Source: an uncultured Corynebacterium sp. (lineage in GTDB: Bacteria > Actinomycetota > Actinomycetes > Mycobacteriales > Mycobacteriaceae). From it: a stretch of DNA of 60,489 bases. The stretch's first letter is position 1, and every line of letters begins with the position of its first letter. The notes under the pieces were generated by a model. That model saw nothing but the letters and a program-made list of their open reading frames with translations, was not told where the DNA came from and searched no databases. Positions 1-7,819 of the stretch are shown here, piece by piece. The DNA is taken from positions 1 through 60,489 of the forward strand of contig CALTYZ010000015.1 of NCBI GenBank assembly GCA_943913645.1, given 5' to 3'. A program made the position numbers and the translations under genes.

Positions 1-1283
1 AAGTCGCGCATGGTGTCGCGGTACTTGCCGTTCCACTCGCTCCACAGGGCGGGGAAGTTTCCAACCTGGTAGCCGTTTTCGCCCACATCCCACGGTTCGG
101 CAATGAGTTTGACCTGTGAGACCACCGGGTCTTGTTGGACCAGGTCGAAGAAAGTCGCAAGACGATCCACGTCTGAGAACTCGCGAGCCAGCGTTGAAGC
201 GAGGTCGAAGCGGAATCCGTCCACGTGCATCTCAGAAACCCAGTAGCGTAGGGAATCCATGATCAGTTGCAGGGAGTGCGGGTCCCGCACGTTAAAAGAG
301 TTGCCGGTGCCGGTGTAATCCATGTAGTGGAAGCGATCACCTTCTACCAGGCGGTAATACGCTTCGTTATCAATACCGCGAAAGGCGATCGTTGGGCCAA
401 GGTGATTGCCCTCAGCGGTGTGGTTGTAGACCACGTCAAGGATGATTTCCATGCCCGCCTCGTGGTAGGCGCGCACCATCTGTTTGAATTCGGCAACCGC
501 GTCGCCCGGCTTATCAGATGCCGAGTAATTGTGCTCTGGCGCGAAGAAGCCAAAGGTGTTGTATCCCCAGTAGTTACGCAGACCGAGGTTGCGCAACCGA
601 TCATCCTGCAAAAACTGATGGACAGGGAGCAGTTCAATCGACGTCACCCCGAGGTCCGACAGGTATTCAATCATCGCCGGGTGCGCCATTCCCGCGTATG
701 TGCCTCGCAGGTTCTCCGGAATGTCAGGGTGGGTTTGTGTCATCCCTTTGACATGACATTCGTAGATGACAGATTCCTCATCGGGAATGTTGGGGGCACG
801 GTCATCGCCCCAATCAAAAAACGGGTTAACCACCACTGAAAGCATGGTGTGGCCGAGAGAGTCCTCCTCATTGCGGCCAGTGCCAGGCTCCGCGGCGTGA
901 ATGTCATATGAGAAAAGCGAGGAGTGCTGGTCAAACTCTCCATCAAACGCGCGTGCGTAGGGGTCAACGAGCAGCTTCGTTGCATCACACCGCTTGCCGT
1001 TATGTGGGTCCCAGGCACCATGCACCCGGTAGCCATATCGCTGCCCTGGTGAGATCCCAGGTAGATAGGCGTGCCACACGTAGTTATCCCGCTCTTCAAG
1101 CGCAACGCGGGTTTCGTTGCCCTCGCGATCAATCAGACACAATTCCACTTTGTCGGCGGCGGCAGAAAACAGCGCAAAGTTGGTTCCTGCGCCGTCATAG
1201 GTGGAGCCAAGTGGATAGGCGGACCCTGGCCACTTCTCTGGAGCTGTCTGCGGGGTAGGTCGCTGAGGGGTGGATGCAGTCAT
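1..1283 (-). CDS. glgX: Glycogen debranching enzyme GlgX (5' part, runs off the left edge)
   Basis: GH13 isoamylase-type enzyme that hydrolyses alpha-1,6 branch points of glycogen, typically after phosphorylase has trimmed the outer chains. Only about 427 N-terminal residues lie in the window; the family is roughly 650-850 residues, so the C-terminal part of the catalytic barrel is missing. Translation of the minus strand gives an N-terminal CBM48-like stretch (YPLGSTYDGAGTNFALFS near residue 22), GH13 region I (DVVYNHTAEGNH near 282) and region II with the nucleophile context (HVDGFRFDLAS near 352). The ATG at 1281-1283 has no Shine-Dalgarno sequence but sits 8 bases after a TACAGT -10 element. 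glgP, which acts in the same pathway, lies 16 kb away. The assignment is secure. Confidence 0.95.
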   Translation of the reverse strand, partial: MTASTPQRPTPQTAPEKWPGSAYPLGSTYDGAGTNFALFSAAADKVELCLIDREGNETRVALEERDNYVWHAYLPGISPGQRYGYRVHGAWDPHNGKRCDATKLLVDPYARAFDGEFDQHSSLFSYDIHAAEPGTGRNEEDSLGHTMLSVVVNPFFDWGDDRAPNIPDEESVIYECHVKGMTQTHPDIPENLRGTYAGMAHPAMIEYLSDLGVTSIELLPVHQFLQDDRLRNLGLRNYWGYNTFGFFAPEHNYSASDKPGDAVAEFKQMVRAYHEAGMEIILDVVYNHTAEGNHLGPTIAFRGIDNEAYYRLVEGDRFHYMDYTGTGNSFNVRDPHSLQLIMDSLRYWVSEMHVDGFRFDLASTLAREFSDVDRLATFFDLVQQDPVVSQVKLIAEPWDVGENGYQVGNFPALWSEWNGKYRDTMRD

Positions 1284-1291
1284 GGCGTTTA

Positions 1292-1297
1292 ACTGTA
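1292..1297 (-). promoter_or_regulatory. -10 element TACAGT of glgX, leaderless type
   Basis: On the minus strand TACAGT ends 8 bases before the glgX ATG. That spacing puts the transcription start at or next to the start codon. No ribosome binding site lies between. An AT-rich stretch (TATATAA) lies further upstream near 1309-1317. Confidence 0.55.
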
Positions 1298-1336
1298 GTG
1301 CAACACGGTTATATAAAACGCTTGCACCCGGCTGGG

Positions 1337-1909
1337 CTACCTGCCAGGATGTCCACGATCTTGTGTGTGCATCAAACCGTTGAGTAAGAAACGCACCGAG
1401 GCCGCATGCTCGGCAACAGCGTCGCGAGTCTGCGGTGTCGCACCTGTTGCCTGGGCAAGCTGCGTTTCGGATTGCTGTACGGCTGCTGCTCCCAAGGTCA
1501 AGTGCAGCAGTCCACTCGCCGCTGCACGCGTCTCGCTTTGCGACGCCGCACGTGGCGCCACCTGCTCAACGGCCGCCTCGAAAGCCCTGGCCAGTTCCCC
1601 CCGGATTGGCGCTTGAGGTTGCCCAATCGCGGCGACGACCACCTCGGCACCGTCGCGAACATCGAGGACTCGTTGCCGCAACAGCGCACAGAGTGCCTCT
1701 GGGTCGGTCCACTGGTCGGTGAGTACGGGTGCGACGATAGAAGCAGCCATCGCGGCGATCAGTGCCTGCTTGTTGTCGAAGTGCCAGTAGAGCGCGCCAG
1801 GGGCAACCCCGAGCGTGGTGGCGATTCGACGCATTGAAACGTCGGCCAAGCCGTACTGCTCCAAGATGCCGATGGCGGCGCTCGTGATAGATTCGCGGGA
1901 TAGCTGCAT
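1337..1909 (-). CDS. TetR/AcrR-family transcriptional regulator
   Basis: DNA-binding repressor-type protein of 190 residues, normal for the TetR family. Residues 1-50 form the helix-turn-helix: MQLSRESITSAAIGILEQ, then DVSMRRIATTLGVAPGALYW with HFDNKQAL. The remainder is an alanine-rich helical ligand-binding and dimerisation domain with no recognisable ligand motif. The frame stays open upstream to 2116, but I chose the ATG at 1907-1909 because AGGAAG precedes it at normal spacing and the family begins there. The gene lies downstream of a 7+7 palindrome (1965-1979) and divergent from a lipoprotein gene, so autoregulation and control of either neighbour are possible. The ligand and targets are unknown. 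Confidence 0.85.
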   Translation of the reverse strand: MQLSRESITSAAIGILEQYGLADVSMRRIATTLGVAPGALYWHFDNKQALIAAMAASIVAPVLTDQWTDPEALCALLRQRVLDVRDGAEVVVAAIGQPQAPIRGELARAFEAAVEQVAPRAASQSETRAAASGLLHLTLGAAAVQQSETQLAQATGATPQTRDAVAEHAASVRFLLNGLMHTQDRGHPGR

Positions 1910-1964
1910 AGTCGCTTCCTGTATCGGGGGCACATAGGCCCAGGTATCTTTACAGAGATGATCC

Positions 1965-1979
1965 AGATGCTTAGCATCT
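1965..1979. promoter_or_regulatory. Perfect palindrome, candidate TetR-type operator
   Basis: AGATGCT-T-AGCATCT is a perfect inverted repeat with 7-base arms and a 1-base centre. It lies 55 bases upstream of the TetR-family start codon, in the divergent promoter region shared with the lipoprotein gene. Size and position fit an operator; binding is inferred. Confidence 0.5.
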
Positions 1980-2000
1980 ACGCTAGACTTTTGGTTCAGC

Positions 2001-2030
2001 TTGGCGTTGATAAAATGCCCGATGTATAAC
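2001..2030 (+). promoter_or_regulatory. Possible promoter of the lipoprotein gene
   Basis: TTGGCG (2001-2006) and TATAAC (2025-2030) are spaced 18 bases apart. TAAAAT at 2011-2016 is an alternative -10. Either would leave a 5' untranslated region of about 105-120 bases before the GTG at 2144. Confidence 0.35.
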
Positions 2031-2143
2031 GCCGGCGGACGTTGAGTTGCTTGCGCGGCTTGCTCCTGCGGCCGTGGGCGGTTGACCGTTTGATACCAAG
2101 CCCGTGTAGATCGCACGCTCGGGCACTTCGAGGAGAGATATTC

Positions 2144-2887
2144 GTGACGCTACCAACCACACCGATCAAAGCCGCCGCAGCAGCCGCTGCTGCGATTGCC
2201 TTGACGCTGACGCTTGGCGCCTGCGGTTCCAAAGAAGAAACGGCCGACGGTGGTCTTTCCACAGCGGCTTCGGCCACGATTGTGCCTGGCGGCGGAACTA
2301 CCCAGGACAACGATGGCACCGACGGGGACAACGCGGACGGCGCCGCCGAGGACGACGCGAACAAAGATGCTGCAGGCGGGGAGGGGGATACCGCTGGCGG
2401 GGGTTCCACCGGCGGTAACGGCACCAACCCCGCCGCAGCTGGAGGAGGTGTGCAGTCTATTCCTAACCCATTTGGAGATGGCCCCATTGAGGTTCGTACC
2501 TACGAGCCGATTTCTGACGGCCGCAAAGGCACCGATGCTGATCGCCGCGAGATGGAAGAAGTTGTCCGCCAGATGACTAACCCGCCATCATTCCCGAAGT
2601 GGACCCGTACGATCTTGGATAACTCGTGCGAGGCAGTGCGCGGTCCGGCGTTGGAAGAGATGCAGCGCCAGGGACTGACGCTGGAAATGGTGGAGCAATT
2701 GGCCACCGCCCAAGAACAGCAAGACGGCCCAATTGAGATTGCACAGTCCGATGTGAAGGTCTCTGATGTGCGCGTCGACGGAGACCGTGCTTCGGCATCG
2801 GTGACGATCAACAACACCGAAGGCGAAAAAACTCAGGTCCAGCTCTTTGCTAAAGAAGACGGCAAGTGGAAGGTCTGCACAGCTTAA
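2144..2887 (+). CDS. Lipoprotein, acidic and Gly/Asp-rich, with a small C-terminal domain
   Basis: Predicted surface lipoprotein of 247 residues. The signal peptide has an alanine stretch (residues 10-17) and a lipobox LGAC with the lipidated Cys at 27. Residues 30-100 are low complexity (Gly, Asp, Ala, Thr), probably a flexible tether. The C-terminal part (from about 130) carries alternating strands ending in QVQLFAKEDGKWKVCTA, a pattern like small NTF2-like or DUF4878-like export domains (inference). I chose the GTG at 2144 because AGGAGA lies at 2131-2136; the frame extends upstream to 2042 but would bury the signal peptide. The 3' end overlaps the next gene by 22 bases, suggesting co-transcription. 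Function unknown. Confidence 0.8.
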   Translation: MTLPTTPIKAAAAAAAAIALTLTLGACGSKEETADGGLSTAASATIVPGGGTTQDNDGTDGDNADGAAEDDANKDAAGGEGDTAGGGSTGGNGTNPAAAGGGVQSIPNPFGDGPIEVRTYEPISDGRKGTDADRREMEEVVRQMTNPPSFPKWTRTILDNSCEAVRGPALEEMQRQGLTLEMVEQLATAQEQQDGPIEIAQSDVKVSDVRVDGDRASASVTINNTEGEKTQVQLFAKEDGKWKVCTA

Positions 2888-3453
2888 CCTCCGCCCCGCA
2901 GCGTGTACCTGCCCCCCGAATTTCTCAGCGAGTAGGTATCAGCGCGGGGCTTTTAGTGGTTGGTTTGCTCCTTGGTCTGATTGGGGGAGTGGCGTGGGGT
3001 TTGCTGCGGCCTACCTATGTCGGCCACGTTGAGCAGGACACGATAGTCATTGATAATGCGGCGAGTGATCCCAGCGCACAGTTTGCTGCTCTCGGCTGGT
3101 TCACCGCCCTTACTGCTTGTATCGGGGCAGTGCTTGCGGGCGGCGCGTGGCTTCGTAGCCGCCGAGGCGACACCAGCGGCAGCGGCGGTGGTGTTGGCTT
3201 GATGCTCTGGGTTACCGTTGTCGCGCTTGCCTCCGCGTATGCGGTTGCTGCTGCAGGAGACGTCGTTGTTTATCTGTTGTACCCGAGTTCACCTGCTGAT
3301 GTCCCGCCGGCTGGTGCATCCTTTGAGCTAGCCCCACCTGTCAACCCCCAGGTTGCGTGGTTGGTCGCGCCGTTTTCGGCGGCGCTGGTGTATTGGGTGC
3401 TGAACTTTTTCGCCTATGCGGGCGGCGCTCACGCAGAGCAGCTGCCTGACTGA
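2866..3453 (+). CDS. Four-helix membrane protein of unknown function (DUF2567-like)
   Basis: Protein of 195 residues with four hydrophobic segments: ISAGLLVVGLLLGLIGGVAW (about 25-45), AALGWFTALTACIGAVLAGG (about 74-93), LMLWVTVVALASAYAVAAAG (about 112-131) and VAWLVAPFSAALVYWVLNFF (about 164-183). An external loop between helices 1 and 2 carries VGHVEQDTIVIDN. The layout resembles actinobacterial DUF2567 proteins, which I offer only as a likeness. It starts at a GTG inside the preceding lipoprotein gene, so the two may be co-translated and act together at the membrane. Confidence 0.7.
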   Translation: MEGLHSLTSAPQRVPAPRISQRVGISAGLLVVGLLLGLIGGVAWGLLRPTYVGHVEQDTIVIDNAASDPSAQFAALGWFTALTACIGAVLAGGAWLRSRRGDTSGSGGGVGLMLWVTVVALASAYAVAAAGDVVVYLLYPSSPADVPPAGASFELAPPVNPQVAWLVAPFSAALVYWVLNFFAYAGGAHAEQLPD

Positions 3454-3493
3454 CGGCTGAGCTTCAACGGCTGTGTCTGATTTTGGCCACGTC

Positions 3494-4555
3494 TTATTCT
3501 TCTGAGTCGGCGGGTGGCCACTCCACGACCGAAGACCCGGTGACTTCTAGGCTGATACGATCAATTGCACTTAAGCACGACAGCAGCGAAGAAACGATGA
3601 ACCCGTCACGCTGTCCTTCAGTGAGCCCTTCAGTGACCAAACAGGTGGCTTCGGCATGCACGTGGAGGTTCCCCTCGTATTCGTGGAGATACACACTGAG
3701 CGAGGAGCTTTGTTCATTGAGGTCGTTGCACGCCAGCCAGGTAGTCAGGAAGCTCTCGTCCGCGTCAAGCTGGGCATCCCACATTGCGGTGACCCTGGCA
3801 TAATTGCCGCCATCTAGAGTCAGCGCGAACGGTACGCCGTTGACGCCAGTGGTAAGCACCCCGCCATCACGCGAGTAGCTGAATTTCAACGCGGTGAGTA
3901 CGCATTCCAGTCCCGAGCGGCGCAGCGGCACTGGGCGCAGCGGCACATCGCCAGGTTCAGGTCCAGCGTAGGTGTCTGGCTCCCCGTGGACCTGGCGCCG
4001 CTCTCCGTAGGGAAGATGGCGATGAGCAGGGTGGCGCCCAACCAGGGCGGCATGGTCGAGTGAGCGTGACAAGGTTGGCGGGAGTGGGACGTCGAAACGC
4101 GCCGGCAAAAACCGCTCGCGCAAGTGGGAGAAAAACGCTGTCGCGTGTTCGAGTGAGTCGAACAGATCAGCGATGAGTTGCGTATCGGACAGTCCGTGGT
4201 CTACCAGCGTGCCCCGGCGAAGCCGTACTGAGAAGTCGCCAGAATCCGCGAGACGGTATGAGGCGACCGGCCCGATCTGGTCGTGGTTCCACATGTTGAT
4301 GAAGGTGGCAAGTGCGCGGCCGTGATCGAACGCGATGGGAATACGTTCGGTGAGATCAACAACCAGGGTCAATGGCCGGTCGCGGTCAATCCATGCGGCA
4401 GCGGTAAAGCTCGGTAGGCCAATGATGAGCCGGTCAGTGCGAACGAGCGGGTCGAAACCGAGCCCTTCAAACGCAGCGGCGACACGGTCTAATGTGACCT
4501 CAGCAACCGGATCGCGCAGGTTGGCGGTGCTACCTGGTGCTTCGTGCCTGCCCAT
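3494..4555 (-). CDS. YbjN-domain protein, two tandem domains
   Basis: Cytosolic protein of 353 residues without signal or membrane segment. Two similar halves can be seen. Residues 18-150 (VTLDRVAAAFEGLGFDP through FINMWNHDQIGPVASYRLAD) and 212-340 (LECVLTALKFSYSRDGGVL through WLACNDLNEQSSSLSVYLHE) both follow the YbjN pattern, a type III secretion chaperone-like fold. YbjN proteins are common beside hisD in corynebacteria, and no biochemical role is established. The gene converges on the membrane-protein gene and diverges from hisD. The ATG at 4553-4555 has a weak GGGAG site about 12 bases upstream. Confidence 0.75.
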   Translation of the reverse strand: MGRHEAPGSTANLRDPVAEVTLDRVAAAFEGLGFDPLVRTDRLIIGLPSFTAAAWIDRDRPLTLVVDLTERIPIAFDHGRALATFINMWNHDQIGPVASYRLADSGDFSVRLRRGTLVDHGLSDTQLIADLFDSLEHATAFFSHLRERFLPARFDVPLPPTLSRSLDHAALVGRHPAHRHLPYGERRQVHGEPDTYAGPEPGDVPLRPVPLRRSGLECVLTALKFSYSRDGGVLTTGVNGVPFALTLDGGNYARVTAMWDAQLDADESFLTTWLACNDLNEQSSSLSVYLHEYEGNLHVHAEATCLVTEGLTEGQRDGFIVSSLLSCLSAIDRISLEVTGSSVVEWPPADSEE

Positions 4556-4700
4556 CGTTTTCGATGACTCCCTTCGATTGTTGTCGCCACGGTTTCGGTG
4601 CCACTCGTCAGCGTGCTCGTTAGACGAGTGTATGCCAGGAATCAGAGGGGGCGGGTGAACCTTAGGGGAGTGTCCGCCAGGGCGTGTCGGTCCCGGTGCC

Positions 4701-4706
4701 TAGAAT
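4701..4706 (+). promoter_or_regulatory. -10 element TAGAAT of the his operon
   Basis: TAGAAT lies 38 bases before the hisD ATG. It leaves a leader of about 32 bases containing the GGAGG ribosome binding site at 4734-4738. No attenuator-like His-codon run or terminator fits in so short a leader. Confidence 0.55.
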
Positions 4707-4744
4707 GGTCACATGCGAATAACACCTGCCGCCGGAGGCCTGTG

Positions 4745-6055
4745 ATGCTGCACGTGACCGATCTGCGGGGGCGAACCCCGTCCACCTCTGAACTCCGTCG
4801 CGTGTTGCCTCGCGGCGGTGTTGATGTGCGTTCAATTACCCCCACGGTAGCACCGATCGTGGACGCGGTACGAAACTTGGGCGCGGAGCAAGCTCTTGAT
4901 TTCGGTCACCAGTTCGATAGCGTGCGTCCCGCTGCGCTACAGGTGCCCACCAAGGTCATCGCCGAGGCGCAGCGCCAGCTCGCTCCCGAGCTGCACGAGG
5001 CGCTGCTCGCGGCGATCAGCCGGATCCGCAAAGTGCACGCTGAGCAGAAACCTGCAGGGCACTCCACCGAACTTGCTGCCGGTGCGACGGTGACCGAACG
5101 GTTCATTCCGATCGCACGCGTTGGCTGCTATGTCCCTGGGGGCAAAGCGGTGTATCCGTCGAGCGTGCTGATGAATGTCATCCCCGCCCAGGAGGCTGGT
5201 GCAGCGTCAATCGTCGTATGTTCACCGCCGCAAGCAGATCATGGCGGTTGGCCGCATCCCACAATCTTGGCCGCATGTGGGCTGTTGGGGGTTGAAGAAG
5301 TCTGGGCAGTCGGTGGCGCGCAGGCAATTGCGCTCATGGCCTACGGCGACGACACGCATGACCTGGAGCCGGTGGATATGATCACCGGCCCTGGAAACAT
5401 CTATGTCACGGCAGCGAAACGCTTAGTCAACGGAGTCGTTGGCATCGATGCGGAGGCGGGCCCAAGCGAAATTGCCATTATCGCCGACGACGAAGCCGAT
5501 GTGGATTATGTTGCCCTTGACCTGATCTCCCAAGCAGAACACGATGAGCAGGCTGCCAGTGTGTTGATCACCGACTCGGCACGGTTGGCGGAGGCGGTGC
5601 GGGCGAGCGTCGAAAAGCATGCTGCTCACACCCTCAACTCACAACGTGCTGCTTCAGCCCTCGGAGGTGCCCAGTCGGGCATTGTGCTTGTAGACGATCT
5701 CGCTCAAGCCATCAGCGTTGCCAACGCCTACGCGGCGGAGCACCTGGAAATTCACACTGTGAATGCTCGTACGGTCGCGGAGCGAATTACCAACGCGGGG
5801 GCGATCTTCATCGGTCCATACTCGCCCGTTCCGTTGGGCGATTACGCAGCAGGCTCGAACCACGTTCTGCCCACCTCAGGCACGGCTCGGTTTAATCCGG
5901 GGTTGTCCACGCATACATTTCTTCGACCTGTCAGCATGATCGAATATGACCAAGCGGCGTTGTGCGAGCTTGGAGCGCACATTATCACCCTTGCCACGGA
6001 TGAACACTTGCCCGCGCACGGCGAAGCGATTGCTGCGCGGATGAAGGAGGAATAG
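4745..6055 (+). CDS. hisD: Histidinol dehydrogenase
   Basis: Zn-dependent, NAD-linked enzyme that oxidises L-histidinol to L-histidine in two steps, the last reactions of the pathway. The 436 residues match the usual length. Family landmarks include GCYVPGGKAVYPSSVLMNVI, DMITGPGNIYVTAAKRLV, AEAGPSEIAIIAD, SQAEHDEQA and the metal-site region GDYAAGSNHVLPTSGTARF. The ATG at 4745 is chosen over the upstream extension to 4598 because GGAGG sits 6 bases ahead of it; a GTG at 4742 is a possible alternative. It is the first gene of the his run, and hisC follows after 5 bases. Confidence 0.97.
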   Translation: MLHVTDLRGRTPSTSELRRVLPRGGVDVRSITPTVAPIVDAVRNLGAEQALDFGHQFDSVRPAALQVPTKVIAEAQRQLAPELHEALLAAISRIRKVHAEQKPAGHSTELAAGATVTERFIPIARVGCYVPGGKAVYPSSVLMNVIPAQEAGAASIVVCSPPQADHGGWPHPTILAACGLLGVEEVWAVGGAQAIALMAYGDDTHDLEPVDMITGPGNIYVTAAKRLVNGVVGIDAEAGPSEIAIIADDEADVDYVALDLISQAEHDEQAASVLITDSARLAEAVRASVEKHAAHTLNSQRAASALGGAQSGIVLVDDLAQAISVANAYAAEHLEIHTVNARTVAERITNAGAIFIGPYSPVPLGDYAAGSNHVLPTSGTARFNPGLSTHTFLRPVSMIEYDQAALCELGAHIITLATDEHLPAHGEAIAARMKEE

Positions 6056-6060
6056 CAGCA

Positions 6061-7194
6061 GTGCAGTCGCAGGATGCCCACTTTCACAAGCACACACTCG
6101 CGGGGGATACGACCCTTGCTCAACTGCCGCTGCGCAGCGAATTGCGAGGCCAGTCCGCCTATGGTGCGCCCCAGCTTGAGGTGCCAGTGGCGCTGAACAC
6201 CAATGAGAATCCCTACCCGCCGTCAGATGAGCTGGTTGCAGATCTTCTCAGCGAGATTGCGGCGATCGCGCCGCGGCTCAACCGCTACCCGGATCGTGAT
6301 GCGCTGGAACTGCGTGACCGGTTAGCCCAGTACGTCAGCACACAGACTGGGGTAAGCGTCAGTCGCGATAACGTGTGGGCGGCAAACGGATCCAATGAGG
6401 TGTTGCAGCAGTTACTACAGGCCTTCGGGGGGCCCGGGCGATGCGCGCTGGGTTTTACGCCGAGCTATTCTATGCACCCGATTCTTTCGGCCGGCACGCA
6501 GACAGAATTCATCGCAGTTGATCGCACAGCCGAGTTTCTGATCGACCTGCAGCAAGCGCGCGCTGCGATAGACGCGCACCAGCCCGATGTCATCTTTGTC
6601 ACCAGCCCAAACAACCCGACCGGCGGTGTGACACCGCTGGAAGACATCGCCGCGATTATCGATGCCGCCCCCGGCATTGTCATTGTGGACGAGGCGTACG
6701 CGGAGTTTTCGCCGTCGCCATCAGCGGTGAGTTTATTGGAGCGCTACCCCAAAAAACTCGTCGTATCGCGGACAATGAGTAAGGCGTTTGACTTTGCAGG
6801 CGGGCGCCTGGGCTACTTCGTGGCGGCACCGGCGTTCATCGAAGCAGTAATGTTGGTGCGCTTGCCCTACCACCTCTCACTGCTGTCGCAGGCAGCCGCA
6901 ATCGTTGCTTTGCGCCATGCGGACGAAACGCTGGGCAACGTCGCACACATTGCCGAAGAGCGGGAACGCGTCGCGCGTGAACTTACCGCGATGGGCTACG
7001 ATGTCGTGCCGAGTGAGTCCAACTTCATCTTGTTCGGCCACTTTGCAGACGCCGCACAGGCATGGCAGAACTTCCTTGATCGGGGAGTGCTCATCCGGGA
7101 CGTGGGCGTTGGTGGCTGTTTAAGGGTTACAGTGGGCCTCGACCACGAAAATGATGCGTTCTTAAAGGTAGCAGAGGAGATAATGCATGGTTGA
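6061..7194 (+). CDS. hisC: Histidinol-phosphate aminotransferase
   Basis: PLP-dependent class I/II aminotransferase, 377 residues, that converts imidazole-acetol phosphate and glutamate to histidinol phosphate. Visible landmarks are LNTNENPYPPS near the N terminus, SPNNPTGG, IVIVDEAYAEF and the Schiff-base lysine at 241 in SRTMSKAFDFAGGRLGY. The GTG start at 6061 has AAGGAGG at 6044-6050. The 3' end overlaps hisB by 8 bases, consistent with translational coupling. Confidence 0.96.
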   Translation: MQSQDAHFHKHTLAGDTTLAQLPLRSELRGQSAYGAPQLEVPVALNTNENPYPPSDELVADLLSEIAAIAPRLNRYPDRDALELRDRLAQYVSTQTGVSVSRDNVWAANGSNEVLQQLLQAFGGPGRCALGFTPSYSMHPILSAGTQTEFIAVDRTAEFLIDLQQARAAIDAHQPDVIFVTSPNNPTGGVTPLEDIAAIIDAAPGIVIVDEAYAEFSPSPSAVSLLERYPKKLVVSRTMSKAFDFAGGRLGYFVAAPAFIEAVMLVRLPYHLSLLSQAAAIVALRHADETLGNVAHIAEERERVARELTAMGYDVVPSESNFILFGHFADAAQAWQNFLDRGVLIRDVGVGGCLRVTVGLDHENDAFLKVAEEIMHG

Positions 7195-7813
7195 CGCGCC
7201 GCACTCGCCCCGGACTTCGCGCACGGGCTCTGCCGAGCGCCGCACGCGTGAGTCAGCTATCGCCGTTGAGATCAACCTTGACGGCACCGGAGTGTGCGAG
7301 ATAGCAACCGGGTTGCCGTTTTTCGACCATATGCTCAATGCCTTCGCCGCCCACGGTGCCTTCGATCTGCAGCTGCGTGCGACGGGCGACACCGAGGTTG
7401 ATGCCCACCACACCGTGGAAGACACTGCCATCACACTCGGCTGGGCGATCGCCAATGCGTTGGAGGATAAAACCGGGATCACCCGGTTCGGTTCAGCCTC
7501 GCTGCCGATGGACGAAGCCCTGGTAGAAGCAGTGGTAGATATCTCAAACCGGCCATATTTTCTCATGCATGGGGAACCAGAGCACATGGTTTCGCAGATC
7601 ATCGGCGGACATTACGCCACAGTCATTAACCGTCACTTCTTTGAGGCGTTGGCGTATAACGCGCGCATCACCTTGCATGTCAACGTCCGTTATGGGCGCG
7701 ACCCGCACCACATCACAGAGGCGGAGTACAAAGCGGTGGCGCGCAGTCTGCGCCAGGCGGTTGCAATTGATCCGACGACGACCGGCGTGCCGTCGACGAA
7801 AGGCGCACTGTAG
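7187..7813 (+). CDS. hisB: Imidazoleglycerol-phosphate dehydratase
   Basis: Removes water from imidazole-glycerol phosphate to give imidazole-acetol phosphate. The 208 residues correspond to the monofunctional actinobacterial form, without the phosphatase domain of the enterobacterial fusion. Metal-binding histidine motifs are intact: LPFFDHMLNAFAAHG, DAHHTVEDTAITLG and GHYATVINRHFFEAL. The ATG lies within the end of hisC. Because no phosphatase domain is fused, histidinol-phosphate phosphatase must be supplied by a separate IMPase-type enzyme. Confidence 0.96.
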   Translation: MVDAPHSPRTSRTGSAERRTRESAIAVEINLDGTGVCEIATGLPFFDHMLNAFAAHGAFDLQLRATGDTEVDAHHTVEDTAITLGWAIANALEDKTGITRFGSASLPMDEALVEAVVDISNRPYFLMHGEPEHMVSQIIGGHYATVINRHFFEALAYNARITLHVNVRYGRDPHHITEAEYKAVARSLRQAVAIDPTTTGVPSTKGAL

Positions 7814-7819
7814 GGGGGT

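Noticed and set aside
344..637. Open frames on both strands within 267-1258
   Set aside because: They are in other frames of glgX, whose minus-strand translation matches the GH13 family continuously to the window edge.
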